55,268 nt of DNA from Betaproteobacteria bacterium UBA5582 (GCA_002425245.1 DILW01000176.1:1-55268); one strand, 5' to 3'. Counted from the stretch's first letter, positions 1-10,489 are shown. Notes: generated by a model not told the origin, from the sequence alone. Numbers and translations: made by a program.

Positions 1-37
1 ATCTACCCTCTTTCCCTCCCCGACGCTCTTTCGATCT
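1..37. other. Residual Illumina adapter at the contig end
   Basis: The first 37 bases align without gaps to the 3' part of the TruSeq universal adapter as I recall it. There are four mismatches, at positions 7, 18, 20 and 31, so 33 of 37 bases agree. The adapter's terminal GATCT falls at 33-37, exactly where an insert would begin. This is library sequence, not genome. The nnr reading frame runs through it by chance and would give a false protein tail. Confidence 0.93.
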
Positions 38-649
38 CAGCGCCAGCGGGGCGAGCGCGATCTCGCCGCAGTGGTCGGGGCCGTCGGCGGTCAGCAGGCC
101 GGGTTTGCCGGCGATGAAGGTGAGGGTGTAGGTGGCTTCGATGCAGGGGCCGGGCCGGTTGCCGGTATCGGCGTCGAGGCCGGACGGACAATCGAGGGCG
201 AGCAGGGGGCAGCCGTCGCGCCGGCTGAGCCGGTTGGCCAGTTCGATCCAGTCGGCGTAGATGCCGCTGGGTGCGCGTTTCAGACCGATGCCGAAGAGGC
301 CGTCGACGATCAGCCCCCAGCGCTGCTGTTCGTCGATGGTCGCGAGGCTTTCGCCGCCGCCGGCAAGAAAACGCTGGCGGGCAGCGGCGGCGTCGGCCGG
401 CAGTTGTGCCGGGTCGCCGGCAAACGCGAGCTGCACGTCGAAGAAGCGTTCGCGCAGCAGGCGAGCGGCCTCGAAGGCATCACCGCCGTTGTTGCCCGGG
501 CCCGCCAGGACCAGGATCGGCCTGTTTGCGCTGACCAGCCGGCCGGCCAGATCGGCGGCGGCCTGGCCGGCGCGCTGCATCAGCGGAAGTCCGGCGTATT
601 CGGCTTCGATGCGGCGCAGCGATGCGCTCAGGTGTAGGCGGGTATCCAT
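38..649 (-). CDS. nnr: NAD(P)H-hydrate epimerase (YjeF N-terminal domain), 3' truncated by the contig end
   Basis: The frame opens at an ATG at 649 and gives 204 genuine codons before meeting adapter sequence. It carries the YjeF N-terminal motifs: PGNNGGDA at residues 51-58, then DGLFGIG, then LDCPSGLDADTG. This domain epimerises the R form of damaged NAD(P)H hydrate. In most bacteria it is fused to an ADP-dependent dehydratase in a protein of about 500 residues, so the second half is probably missing here and not absent from the genome. The gene follows the deacetylase-like gene on the same strand, with its ATG 9 bases after that stop codon, so the two are probably co-transcribed. Confidence 0.88.
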
Positions 650-658
650 GCCCGGATT

Positions 659-1558
659 CTAGCGCCACATCCGGCGAGCCAGGCGGATTGTCGCCGCGTG
701 GATGGCCACCGTGTCGTCGATGCGGCGGGCGTAACCGCCGGCCATGGTCACCGCCACCGGCACGTTGGCGTCGCGGCAGCGGGCGAACACTCGCCGGTCG
801 CGCTCGTTCAGGCCGGCCATGCTCAGCGCCAGTCGGCCGAGCCGGTCGTCGGTGTAGGGGTCGGCGCCGGCCAGGTAAATCACCAGCTCGGGCCGGGACA
901 GGTCGAAAGCGGTGTCCAGGCCGTGATCGAGGTGCAGGAGATAGGCATCGTCGCCGCAGCGGTCGGGGAGTTCGATGTCGAGATCGCTGCTTTCCTTGGT
1001 GAACGGATAGTTGCGCGCGCCATGGATGGAAAAGGTGAACGCGCTGTCGTCGCCGGCGAGGATGGCGGCCGTGCCGTTGCCCTGGTGGACGTCGCAATCG
1101 ACGATCAGGATGCGCCCGGCGCGGCCTTCGGCCTGCATGGCGCGGGCGGCGACGGCGGCGTCGTTGAAGACGCAGAAACCCTCGCCGCGATCGAAAAAGG
1201 CGTGGTGGGTACCGCCGGCCAGGTTGGCGGCGATGCCATCGCTGCAGGCGGCGCGGCAGGCGTCGATGGTGGCGCCGGCGGAACGCCGCGAGCGCTCGAC
1301 CATGGCGGCGCTCCAGGGAAAGCCGATGGCTTTCTGCATCTTCTCGTCGATGTCGCCATTGCTGATCCGGCGGATGTATCCGGCGTCGTGGGCGCGGCAC
1401 AGTTCCTCGTCGCTGGCGGCATGCGGCAGCTGGAAATCGGCGGCGGAGAAGTCGCCGCAATCGAGCAGGGTCTGTCGCAGGCGGGCGTATTTCTCCATCG
1501 GAAAACGGTGCCCGGGCGGCAGTGGCAGGACGAAAACGTCGGTGTAGAAAAGCTGCAT
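659..1558 (-). CDS. Histone deacetylase superfamily (acetoin utilisation-like) zinc hydrolase
   Basis: This is a 299-residue protein, a usual length for compact bacterial members of the histone deacetylase/acetylpolyamine amidohydrolase superfamily. The catalytic His pair is seen at residues 118-119 (GGTHHAF). The zinc-ligand motif DCDVHQGNG has Asp156 and His158, and the third zinc Asp is at 233 (AGADPY). The MAGGY tyrosine near the C-terminus fits the usual transition-state Tyr. The family removes acyl groups from lysine or polyamines; the substrate here cannot be read from sequence. No signal peptide is seen, so it should be cytoplasmic. It lies between the thioredoxin/TPR gene and nnr on the minus strand, probably in one operon. 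Confidence 0.9.
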   Translation of the reverse strand: MQLFYTDVFVLPLPPGHRFPMEKYARLRQTLLDCGDFSAADFQLPHAASDEELCRAHDAGYIRRISNGDIDEKMQKAIGFPWSAAMVERSRRSAGATIDACRAACSDGIAANLAGGTHHAFFDRGEGFCVFNDAAVAARAMQAEGRAGRILIVDCDVHQGNGTAAILAGDDSAFTFSIHGARNYPFTKESSDLDIELPDRCGDDAYLLHLDHGLDTAFDLSRPELVIYLAGADPYTDDRLGRLALSMAGLNERDRRVFARCRDANVPVAVTMAGGYARRIDDTVAIHAATIRLARRMWR

Positions 1559-1595
1559 CGGGGGTGTCGGTGCCCGGCGGCACCGACCGGGGACA

Positions 1596-2450
1596 TCAGT
1601 TCAGCGCGGCGGAGAGCTTGCGCCGGTATTCGCGGACGAGATCGTCGTACTGCTCGCCGGCCAGGGCTTCGAACAACTGGAGCAGGGCCTTGCGGCCGGC
1701 GCCCTCGTCGAAGAAGCGGTCGCGGCGAACCACCTCGAGCGCGGCTTCCAGCGCTTCGCGGAAACGGCTTTGCGCGGCGTAGGCCTTGGCCAGTTCGAGG
1801 CGGCTGGCGTGGTCGTCCGGATTGGCGGCCAGCTTCGCTTCGAGCGGTTCGGTGTCGGCGGCGCCCTGGGCCAGTGCCAGGCGGGCGCGCAGGGCGGCGG
1901 CGCGTTCGGCTTCGTCCTTGTACTCGCCCGCCAGCAGCTGGGCGGCTTCGTCGTTGCGTCCGAGCTGCATGAGCACATCGACGGCATCGAGTTGCACACC
2001 CTGATCCTGCGGGTTGGCCTGGCTGGCCTCGACCAGCTTGGCCAGGGCTTCGTCGAGCCGGCCGGCGGCGACCAGCGCCGCGGCTTCCTCGCGCGGATTG
2101 GCGTTGTCGCCGGCGGGCAGGGCGATGCGGTCGAGGAACTGGCGGACCTGGCCTTCTGGCAGGGCGCCGTTGAATTCGTCGACCAGTTGGCCCTGATAGA
2201 CGACCTTGATCGAGGGAATGCTGCGCACGCCGAAATGGCCGGCCAGTTCGGGGTTTTCGTCGGAATTGACCTTGGCCAGCAGGAAGCGGCCCTGGTATTC
2301 CTCGGCAAGTTTTTCCAGCATCGGCTTCAAGGTCTGGCAGGGGCCGCACCAGGGCGCCCAGAAGTCGACCACCACGGGCACCTGCAGCGAAGCCTGGAGA
2401 ACCTTGACTTCGAATTCCTCGATGGAAACGTCAAAAGAGAATTGGGACAT
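1596..2450 (-). CDS. cnoX: Thioredoxin-domain protein with TPR-like C-terminus (CnoX/YbbN family)
   Basis: Residues 1-110 form a thioredoxin fold with an intact WCGPC active site (Cys35, Cys38). Residues 120-284 are Ala/Leu/Glu-rich helical repeats typical of the YbbN co-chaperone family. The best-studied E. coli member, CnoX, is a holdase that hands clients to GroEL and lacks a normal redox CxxC. Here the classical CGPC suggests true disulfide reductase activity as well; that is an inference. The 284-residue length matches the family. It is transcribed divergently from pyrG across a 123-base gap that contains a TAGAAT box on this strand (2489-2484) with no convincing -35. Confidence 0.9.
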   Translation of the reverse strand: MSQFSFDVSIEEFEVKVLQASLQVPVVVDFWAPWCGPCQTLKPMLEKLAEEYQGRFLLAKVNSDENPELAGHFGVRSIPSIKVVYQGQLVDEFNGALPEGQVRQFLDRIALPAGDNANPREEAAALVAAGRLDEALAKLVEASQANPQDQGVQLDAVDVLMQLGRNDEAAQLLAGEYKDEAERAAALRARLALAQGAADTEPLEAKLAANPDDHASRLELAKAYAAQSRFREALEAALEVVRRDRFFDEGAGRKALLQLFEALAGEQYDDLVREYRRKLSAALN

Positions 2451-2517
2451 GAGCGGTTTTCCGTTGTGTTTCAGTAGTCGGACATTCTAGCGGAGAGTCG
2501 CCGATGTGGCTGACGGC

Positions 2518-2547
2518 TTTCGCTCGGGGCAGGTTTTCGGCTATCAT
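2518..2547 (+). promoter_or_regulatory. Candidate pyrG promoter
   Basis: A TATCAT -10-like hexamer lies at 2542-2547, 26 bases before the pyrG ATG. A weak -35-like TTTCGC sits at 2518-2523 with an 18-base spacer. Only the -10 resembles consensus. No Shine-Dalgarno sequence is evident before pyrG. Confidence 0.25.
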
Positions 2548-2573
2548 TCTGCTTTCCCGCAGCCTGTCTTTCC

Positions 2574-4210
<1,637 letters not shown>

Positions 4211-4214
<4 letters not shown>

Positions 4215-5059
4215 AACTCTGCGGTTTCGAGGCTGGCATCGACCAGCCTTTTTTCCTGATCGCCGGCCCCTGTACCGCCGAATCGGAACAGCTTTGCGTC
4301 GATGTCGCCGGCCGCATGAAGGAAATCTGCGCCCGGCTCGGCGTCAATTACATCTTCAAGGCGTCCTACGACAAGGCCAACCGCAGCTCCGGCAAATCGG
4401 TGCGCGGTCCGGGCATCGACGGCGGCTTGAATATCCTCGACAAGGTCCGCGCCCAGGTCGGCGTGCCGGTGCTGACCGACGTGCACAGCGAAGCCGACGT
4501 CGGCCAGGTGGCGAGCGTGGTCGACGTCCTGCAGACGCCGGCCTTCCTCTGCCGGCAGACCGATTTCATCCACGCCGTGGCGTCCTGCGGCAAACCGGTG
4601 AATATCAAGAAGGGCCAGTTCCTGGCGCCGGGCGACATGAAGAACGTCGTCGACAAGGCGCGTGAGGTCAACGGCGGCGCCGACAACCTGATGGTCTGCG
4701 AACGCGGCGCCAGCTTCGGCTACAACAACCTGGTGTCCGACATGCGCTCGCTGGCGATCATGCGCGACACCGGCTGCCCGGTCGTTTTCGACGCCACCCA
4801 CTCGGTCCAGTTGCCCGGCGGTCAGGGCACGGTTTCCGGCGGCCAGCGCGAGTTCGTCCCGGTGTTGGCGCGGGCGGCGGTGGCGGTCGGGATTGCCGGC
4901 CTGTTCATGGAAACCCATCCCTGTCCGGAAAAAGCCTTTTCCGACGGCCCGAATTCCTGGCCGCTGGATCGCATGGAAAGCCTGCTGGCAACGCTGGTGG
5001 CGCTGGACAAGGCGGTCAAGCTGGCCGGTTTTGAAGAATTGAAATCCAGTTTCGTTTAA
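4211..5059 (+). CDS. kdsA: 3-deoxy-8-phosphooctulonate synthase (KDO-8-P synthase)
   Basis: KdsA condenses phosphoenolpyruvate with arabinose 5-phosphate to make KDO-8-phosphate for the lipopolysaccharide inner core. The 282-residue protein has the family motifs KASYDKANRSS, RGPG and CERGASFGY. The N-terminal IAGPCTAESE puts Cys21 where the E. coli non-metal enzyme has Asn. Together with FDATH, METHP and SDGPNSWPL, which carry candidate His, Glu and Asp ligands, this marks the metal-dependent class of KdsA. The start overlaps the pyrG stop by 4 bases. Confidence 0.97.
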
Positions 5060-5082
5060 ATCTTTGTTCATAAGGAAGAGAC

Positions 5083-6366
5083 ATGAGTTCTATCGTTGAC
5101 GTCGTTGCCCGTGAAATCCTCGATTCCCGCGGCAATCCCACGGTCGAGGCCGATGTTCTGCTCGAATCCGGCGTCATGGGCCGGGCAGCAGTTCCGTCCG
5201 GCGCCTCCACCGGTTCGCGCGAAGCCATCGAGCTGCGCGACGGCGACAAGGGCCGCTACCTCGGCAAGGGCGTGATGCAGGCAGTCGAGAACGTCAACAC
5301 CGAGATTTCCGAAGCGATCATCGGTCTTGATGCCCAGGAACAGGCTTTCATTGACCAGACCATGATCGAGCTCGACGGCACTGACAACAAGTCGCGCCTC
5401 GGCGCCAACGCCATCCTGGCCGTGTCGATGGCTGTTGCCAAGGCGGCTGCGGAAGAATCCGGCCTGCCGCTCTACCGCTACTTCGGCGGCATGGCACCGA
5501 TGCAGATGCCGGTGCCGATGATGAACATCATCAACGGCGGCGAGCACGCCAACAACAGCCTGGACATCCAGGAATTCATGATCATGCCGGTCGGTGCCAA
5601 CACCTTCCGCGAAGCCCTGCGTTGCGGCGCCGAAATCTTCCACGCGCTGAAGAAGCTGCTCGACAAGGCCGGTCACTCGACCGCCGTCGGCGACGAGGGT
5701 GGTTTCGCCCCCAACCTCGGCAGCCATGCCGAAGCCCTGCAGATCATCATGCAGGCGATCGAGGCCGCCGGCTACGTGCCCGGTCAGGACGTGCTGCTGG
5801 CGCTCGACTGCGCCGCTTCCGAGTTCTACAAGGACGGCAAATACCACCTCGCCGGTGAAGGCCTGCAACTGACCTCGGCCCAGTTCGTCGATTACCTGGC
5901 CAACCTGGCCGACCAGTTCCCCATCGTTTCGATCGAGGACGGCATGTCGGAAGCCGACTGGGATGGCTGGAAGCTGCTCACCGACCGCCTCGGTGCCAAG
6001 GTGCAGATCGTCGGCGACGACGTCTTCGTCACCAACACCCGCATCTTCAAGGAAGGCATCCAGAAGGGCATCGGCAACTCGATCCTGATCAAGATCAACC
6101 AGATCGGCACCCTGTCGGAAACCTTCGCCGCCGTCGAAATGGCCAAGCGCGCCGGTTACACCGCGGTGATCTCGCACCGCTCGGGCGAAACCGAAGACAG
6201 CACCATCGCCGACATCGCCGTCGGCCTCAATGCCGGCCAGATCAAGACCGGTTCGCTCAGCCGTTCGGATCGCATCGCCAAGTACAACCAGCTGATCCGC
6301 ATTGAGGAAGATCTCGGCGATACCGCTTCCTACCCCGGTCGCGAAACCTTCTACAACCTGCGCTGA
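5083..6366 (+). CDS. eno: Enolase
   Basis: Enolase interconverts 2-phosphoglycerate and phosphoenolpyruvate in glycolysis and gluconeogenesis. The protein is 427 residues, a normal length. It has the substrate loop GASTGSREA, the metal-binding LDCAAS and SIEDGM regions, the catalytic-lysine segment KINQIGTLSE and the signature SHRSGETED. A good ribosome site (AAGGAAGAG) precedes the ATG. PEP made here is also the substrate of the upstream kdsA product. The gene is followed after 6 bases by ftsB. Confidence 0.98.
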   Translation: MSSIVDVVAREILDSRGNPTVEADVLLESGVMGRAAVPSGASTGSREAIELRDGDKGRYLGKGVMQAVENVNTEISEAIIGLDAQEQAFIDQTMIELDGTDNKSRLGANAILAVSMAVAKAAAEESGLPLYRYFGGMAPMQMPVPMMNIINGGEHANNSLDIQEFMIMPVGANTFREALRCGAEIFHALKKLLDKAGHSTAVGDEGGFAPNLGSHAEALQIIMQAIEAAGYVPGQDVLLALDCAASEFYKDGKYHLAGEGLQLTSAQFVDYLANLADQFPIVSIEDGMSEADWDGWKLLTDRLGAKVQIVGDDVFVTNTRIFKEGIQKGIGNSILIKINQIGTLSETFAAVEMAKRAGYTAVISHRSGETEDSTIADIAVGLNAGQIKTGSLSRSDRIAKYNQLIRIEEDLGDTASYPGRETFYNLR

Positions 6367-6372
6367 TACCTC

Positions 6373-6663
6373 ATGCGCTGGCTGGCGATCGGCTTGCTTG
6401 CCCTGATCGTCCTCCTCCAGTACCCGTTGTGGCTGGGCAAGGGAGGATGGATCAAGGTATGGGAGTACGATCGCCAGTTGAAGGTCCAGCGGGAGGAAAC
6501 CCGCAAGCTGGAAATCCGCAACGCGGGCCTCGATGCCGAGGTCCGCGATCTCAAGCAGGGATACGAGGCAATCGAGGAGCGTGCGCGCTTCGATCTCGGC
6601 ATGGTGAAGCAGGATGAAGTCTTTGTCCAGATACCCGATGAGGCCATTGCCAAGCCCCGTTAA
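6373..6663 (+). CDS. ftsB: Cell division protein FtsB
   Basis: This 96-residue protein has one N-terminal membrane helix (about residues 3-20) followed by a charged coiled coil rich in Arg, Glu and Leu (about 30-75). That is the FtsB/DivIC architecture. FtsB joins FtsL and FtsQ in the divisome and helps activate septal peptidoglycan synthesis. Its position directly after eno is the classic proteobacterial arrangement and supports the call. The ATG follows the eno stop by 6 bases. Confidence 0.92.
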   Translation: MRWLAIGLLALIVLLQYPLWLGKGGWIKVWEYDRQLKVQREETRKLEIRNAGLDAEVRDLKQGYEAIEERARFDLGMVKQDEVFVQIPDEAIAKPR

Positions 6664-6680
6664 ATAGCTCAAGTTCCCCG

Positions 6681-6709
6681 TAGCCACGGCCATCTTGCTC
6701 GGATAGAAT
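6681..6709 (+). promoter_or_regulatory. Candidate sigma70 promoter for the peroxiredoxin-slyD pair
   Basis: TAGCCA at 6681-6686 (4 of 6 to consensus) is followed after a 17-base spacer by TAGAAT at 6704-6709 (5 of 6). This lies about 40 bases before the peroxiredoxin ATG at 6751, which has a strong AAAGGAGAA ribosome site. The 87-base gap after ftsB fits a separate promoter. Confidence 0.4.
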
Positions 6710-6750
6710 CGTTCCCAGCAGTCACCAGCCGGGCACCAAAGGAGAACGAT

Positions 6751-7224
6751 ATGCTGCTCAAGAATGGCGATAGAGCCCCGACATTCAGCTTGCCGGATGC
6801 CGATATGGAGACTGTCGATCTGGCCAGCTTCAAGGACCGGGATCACCTGGTCCTGCTGTTTTACCCCAAGGATGGAACGCCATCCTGCACCCGTGAGGTG
6901 ACCGATTTTTCCGACCACGAGGTCGATTTCCGCAAGCTGGGCTGCACCATCCTCGGCATCAACCGCGAAGACTGTCTGAAACATCAGGAATTCCGGGACA
7001 AGGAAGGCATCGGCATCAATCTCCTGTCCGACGCTGACGGCGAAGTCTGCGCGCAGTACGGTGTCTGGCAGAGCAAGGAAGTGGACGGTGTGCAGAAAAT
7101 GGGCATCATCCGTTCCACCTTCATCATCGATCGCAGCGGCGTCATCCGCCATGCGCTTTACAACGTCAATTTCAAGGGCCATGCACAGGAAGTTCTGTCC
7201 CTTGTGAAGGAACTCAATTCATGA
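6751..7224 (+). CDS. bcp: Peroxiredoxin of the Bcp/AhpC-TSA family
   Basis: The 157-residue protein has the peroxiredoxin motif PKDGTPSC, which places the peroxidatic Cys at residue 46. It reduces hydroperoxides using thiols, probably from thioredoxin. The second Cys that many Bcp proteins carry five residues later is absent; other Cys residues (LGC, REDC, GEVC) could act as resolving residues, or it may be a 1-Cys enzyme. No signal peptide is present. The stop overlaps the next start (ATGA, 7221-7224), so it is coupled to the SlyD-like isomerase. Confidence 0.93.
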   Translation: MLLKNGDRAPTFSLPDADMETVDLASFKDRDHLVLLFYPKDGTPSCTREVTDFSDHEVDFRKLGCTILGINREDCLKHQEFRDKEGIGINLLSDADGEVCAQYGVWQSKEVDGVQKMGIIRSTFIIDRSGVIRHALYNVNFKGHAQEVLSLVKELNS

Positions 7225-7718
7225 ACCTACAGGTTGCCCGCAACACCGTCATCACCCTCGACTATCACGTGACCGACCCCGACGGTGAGGTCGTGGACGA
7301 AGGGCGCGATCCGCTCGTCTATCTGCATGGCGGCTACGACGACATCTTCCCGAAGATCGAGGAAGCCCTGCAGGGCAAGGCAGTGGGTGAATCCGTGCAG
7401 GTCAAGCTGCAGCCGGACGAGGCCTTCGGCGAGTACGACCCGCAACTGGTGCAGATCGAGCCGCGCAAGGACTTTCCCAAGGAGCTGCAAGTCGGCATGC
7501 AGTTCGAGGGCGGGCCGGAGAACGGCAGCGACGAGGATTTCGTCATCTACCGCGTGACCGACATCGAAGGCGACAAGGTGGTGCTCGACGGCAATCACCC
7601 GCTGGCTGGCAGCGCCCTGGTATTTACCTGCACGGTGACGGCCATCCGTCCCGCCAGCGCCGAGGAAATCGAGCACGGCCACGTGCACGGCGGCGACGAC
7701 GAGGAAGGCTGTGACTGA
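7221..7718 (+). CDS. slyD: FKBP-type peptidyl-prolyl isomerase, SlyD-like
   Basis: The 165-residue protein shows the SlyD layout: a split FKBP domain (LDYHVTD ... DEAFGEYDPQLVQ) with an inserted chaperone flap of about 50 residues starting near residue 70. It ends with a short acidic, His- and Cys-containing tail (HGHVHGGDDEEGCD). SlyD family members isomerise Xaa-Pro bonds, hold unfolded chains and can bind nickel through the tail. The tail here is much shorter than in E. coli SlyD, so a strong metal-storage role is less certain. It is translationally coupled to the peroxiredoxin upstream. Confidence 0.9.
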   Translation: MNLQVARNTVITLDYHVTDPDGEVVDEGRDPLVYLHGGYDDIFPKIEEALQGKAVGESVQVKLQPDEAFGEYDPQLVQIEPRKDFPKELQVGMQFEGGPENGSDEDFVIYRVTDIEGDKVVLDGNHPLAGSALVFTCTVTAIRPASAEEIEHGHVHGGDDEEGCD

Positions 7719-7730
7719 GGCAGCTCCCGA

Positions 7731-8705
7731 TCAACGCCCGGCCGGTGGCCAGGCGTTGTTCTCGAACCGGAATAGCCCGGGTGCCTCGCTGTCGATGATG
7801 CCGCGCGTCCAGCCCATCATCGGATAGCCGAAGGTTTCGACCCGGGTGAAATTGGCGATCCGCTTGCCGTGATCGTCGCGTAGCGGCTTGTCGATGCGGC
7901 TGATATGGGTGTCGCCGTGGACGACGACCACCTGCCCCGGAAAGTTTAGCGTCTCGTGGCGCAGCGCCACCAGGAAATCGCGATAGCCGTTGGCGGTCAG
8001 TGCCGAGGCCAGCTGGGTAAAACCCGGGTTGGCCTGGAACAGCAGCACGATGCCGCGCAGCCTCTCGCCGCGGGCGAGGGCGAAACTCTCCCTGAGCCAT
8101 GACAGTACCCGGGGATTGCGGGCGAGAAACTCCGGCGAGGCTTCGTTGGTGAGCCCGCGATTGTTATTGCCGCCGGGCAGATTGAGCGTGACGAACAGCA
8201 CCGGCCCCAGCCGCCAACGTGAGTGTTCCGGGTAAGCGCCCGGCTGTCTCTCGAGCCGGATTTTTTTCTGGCCGAGACTGAACTCGTCCGGCCAGAACAG
8301 GCTGCGCAACTTGTCCAGCCTTTCCTGTGCGACGTAGGAGCCGTTGCTGACGCGCACGCAATCCGACCATTCGTTGTCGCCGGGAATGAAGACGAAGGGC
8401 GCCCGGCTGGCGTCGAACAGCGCGCGTCTGTCCTCGAAAACCGCGTCGTCGCAACGATCTCCGCCGTGCTTGATGTCGCCGACGTGGGCGATGAAATCGA
8501 CATGAGTGTCGGTAATTGCCGCCAGCATCTTCGGCAGTTCGACGCGTTCCGCTGTCGAGTAGGGTACGTCGCCGATCAGTCCGAAACGCCAGATCTCGGC
8601 GCTTGCCGGGAGGGCAAGGACAGACAGGCATAGGGCCAGAAGGAGTTTCAGCCCGGTGCCGTGCTTTCCGGCTGGTGAGGTGGTGGGGAGCGCTTTGCCT
8701 TGCAT
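7731..8705 (-). CDS. Exported metallophosphoesterase
   Basis: The N-terminus has a basic stretch and a hydrophobic core ending LPASA, so a signal peptide of about 36 residues is predicted. The calcineurin-like phosphoesterase motifs follow in order: GLIGDVPY, HVGDIKHGGD, PGDNEW and VVHGDTH. These supply the Asp, Asn and His ligands of a dinuclear metal site. The substrate is unknown. Similar 300-residue proteins are annotated only as metallophosphoesterases. The gene converges on slyD (12-base gap) and diverges from the chemotaxis receptor. A later start inside the signal region is possible. Confidence 0.85.
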   Translation of the reverse strand: MQGKALPTTSPAGKHGTGLKLLLALCLSVLALPASAEIWRFGLIGDVPYSTAERVELPKMLAAITDTHVDFIAHVGDIKHGGDRCDDAVFEDRRALFDASRAPFVFIPGDNEWSDCVRVSNGSYVAQERLDKLRSLFWPDEFSLGQKKIRLERQPGAYPEHSRWRLGPVLFVTLNLPGGNNNRGLTNEASPEFLARNPRVLSWLRESFALARGERLRGIVLLFQANPGFTQLASALTANGYRDFLVALRHETLNFPGQVVVVHGDTHISRIDKPLRDDHGKRIANFTRVETFGYPMMGWTRGIIDSEAPGLFRFENNAWPPAGR

Positions 8706-8779
8706 GTCGGTTGGGAGAGTCGGGTCTGCCGGTAGGTGTTATCTGGAATAAGTGTTACAAGTGTATTTACTGTTAAAAA

Positions 8780-8794
8780 TATCACGCGGTGATA
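8780..8794. promoter_or_regulatory. 15-base palindrome in the divergent metallophosphoesterase/MCP gap
   Basis: TATCAC and GTGATA form a perfect inverted repeat around a 3-base centre (GCG). It lies 39 bases before the chemotaxis receptor ATG, in an AT-rich patch that also holds a possible -35 TTACAA at 8755-8760. It looks like a dimeric repressor or activator site. The binding protein is unknown. Confidence 0.4.
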
Positions 8795-8833
8795 GGATCG
8801 TGAGTATCGAAACTCGCTCCAAGGGATAGTCTC

Positions 8834-10489
8834 ATGCCTGCAATTTCCATCCGGACCCGCCTGATTGTACTGGTTGCCGCGTTGGCGATGGCCCTGATCC
8901 TTGTCGGTGGATTGGGGTTCTATACCGCGACTACGGCGGAAAAAGAGGTCAAGGAAATCTATGAGCACCAGACGGTGCCGATGCGGGAGCTGGCCAGAAT
9001 ACGACGGCTCAGCGTGGAGAACGTCGGCCAGATGTTCCGTGCGATGCAGCACAATTCCGGGTTTGATTATGCCCGCCTGCACAACCATCCGCTTTCCACC
9101 CATTTCGACGTGATCGAGAAGAACCTGGCCTGGATGAACGAAACCCTGATCTCGATGGGCAAGGGCCTGCTGCCGGACAGCGAGGAAATGCGCCTGCTCA
9201 ACGAATTCAAGCCGCTTTACGAAAGCTATACCGCCAGCGTGCTCAAGCCGGCAATCAAGGCGATGAATGAGGGCGATTTTTCGTCGGCGATGGTCGCCGA
9301 TTTCCTCAAGGGTAACGGCGAATTCGAGCAGAAAATCAATCCGCTGCTGCGGGCGATGGCTGAAGCCCAGCAGAAATCGGTCGAGCATACCTTCCAGCAG
9401 GCGGTTGCCCGCAACAGCCAGATGCGTACGCTGTCGATCCTTACCCTGGCGTTCGGGCTGCTGGCCGGGGTCGGTCTGGCGATCTGGATTGTCCGCTCGA
9501 TCACCGTGCCGCTGGGCGAAATGCGAACCCTGATCGTGCGCACCGCCGAACAGAAGGACTTCACCGGTCATCTGACGGTTTCCCGCATGGACGAAATCGG
9601 CCAGACGGCGCAGGCCTTCAACAGCCTGATGCAATCGCTGCGCAGCAGCCTGGGCGATGTGCGCGACAGCATTGCCCGCGTCGATGACGCGACGCTGGCG
9701 CTGGCGGCAGCAGCCGACCAGGCTTCGCGGGCGTCGAATGAAACCAGCGAGTCGGCATCTTCGATGGCGGCTTCGGTTGAGCAAATGTCGGTCAGCATCA
9801 CCTCGGTTTCCGAGCACACGCGCGAGGCACTGGCAATTGCCAACATCGCTGGCGAGCATTCCGAAACCGGTGGCGAGGTGATTGGCAGTGCGGTTGCCTC
9901 GATGTCCGAAATCGCCGATCAGGTGCGCCGCGTCGGCGTTACGATCACCGAACTGGGTCAGCATTCCGACCGGATTTCCTCGGTTGTCCAGGTGATCCAT
10001 GAGGTGGCCGAGCAGACCAACCTGCTGGCGCTCAATGCGGCAATCGAGGCCGCCCGCGCCGGTGAGCAGGGGCGCGGTTTCGCGGTGGTTGCGGACGAGG
10101 TGCGCAAGCTGGCCGAGCGGACCTCGGCGGCGACCGGCGAAATTGCCAAGATGGTTGGCGATATCCAGTGCCGTTCACGCGAGGCCGTTGACGAAATGGG
10201 CGTCGCCATCAAGCGCATCGGCCATGGTACCGAACTGGCTACCCAGGCCGGACAGGCGATCGAGGCGATTCGCTCGGCCAACAGCGAAGTGCAGCGGGTA
10301 TTCCACGATATCAACGAAGCGATGGCCGAGCAGGGCAGCGCCAGCCAGGATATCGCTCAGCGCGTCGAACGGGTGGCGCAAGCTTCCGAACAGAGCGCGG
10401 CCAGTGTCGAAACCTCTGCGGCCAGTTCGCTGGCAATCCGCGATCTGGCAGCGGCGGTCCGGCACAGCGTCGAAGTCTTCCGCGTCTGA
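8834..10489 (+). CDS. Methyl-accepting chemotaxis protein
   Basis: The 551-residue receptor has a membrane helix near the N-terminus (about residues 9-30) and a periplasmic helical region of about 170 residues of the four-helix-bundle type. A second membrane helix lies near residues 200-220 and is followed by a HAMP domain. A long cytoplasmic coiled coil then carries the conserved signalling hairpin (EVAEQTNLLALNAAIEAA, then RAGEQGRGFAVVADEVRKLAERT). It should feed a CheA/CheW array; no che genes lie in this window. The ligand cannot be read from sequence. No C-terminal CheR-docking pentapeptide is seen (it ends EVFRV). A ribosome site (AAGGGAT) precedes the ATG. Confidence 0.95.
   Translation: MPAISIRTRLIVLVAALAMALILVGGLGFYTATTAEKEVKEIYEHQTVPMRELARIRRLSVENVGQMFRAMQHNSGFDYARLHNHPLSTHFDVIEKNLAWMNETLISMGKGLLPDSEEMRLLNEFKPLYESYTASVLKPAIKAMNEGDFSSAMVADFLKGNGEFEQKINPLLRAMAEAQQKSVEHTFQQAVARNSQMRTLSILTLAFGLLAGVGLAIWIVRSITVPLGEMRTLIVRTAEQKDFTGHLTVSRMDEIGQTAQAFNSLMQSLRSSLGDVRDSIARVDDATLALAAAADQASRASNETSESASSMAASVEQMSVSITSVSEHTREALAIANIAGEHSETGGEVIGSAVASMSEIADQVRRVGVTITELGQHSDRISSVVQVIHEVAEQTNLLALNAAIEAARAGEQGRGFAVVADEVRKLAERTSAATGEIAKMVGDIQCRSREAVDEMGVAIKRIGHGTELATQAGQAIEAIRSANSEVQRVFHDINEAMAEQGSASQDIAQRVERVAQASEQSAASVETSAASSLAIRDLAAAVRHSVEVFRV

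Noticed and set aside
5068..7182. A 704-codon open frame on the minus strand opposite eno, ftsB and the peroxiredoxin gene
   Set aside because: It is a composition artefact of GC-rich codons. The plus-strand genes here are unmistakable families and the antisense product has no recognisable motif.
8780..8794. Resemblance of the TATCAC/GTGATA palindrome to lambda repressor operators
   Set aside because: The spacing differs and there is no integrase, repressor or other phage gene in the window, so no prophage is inferred.
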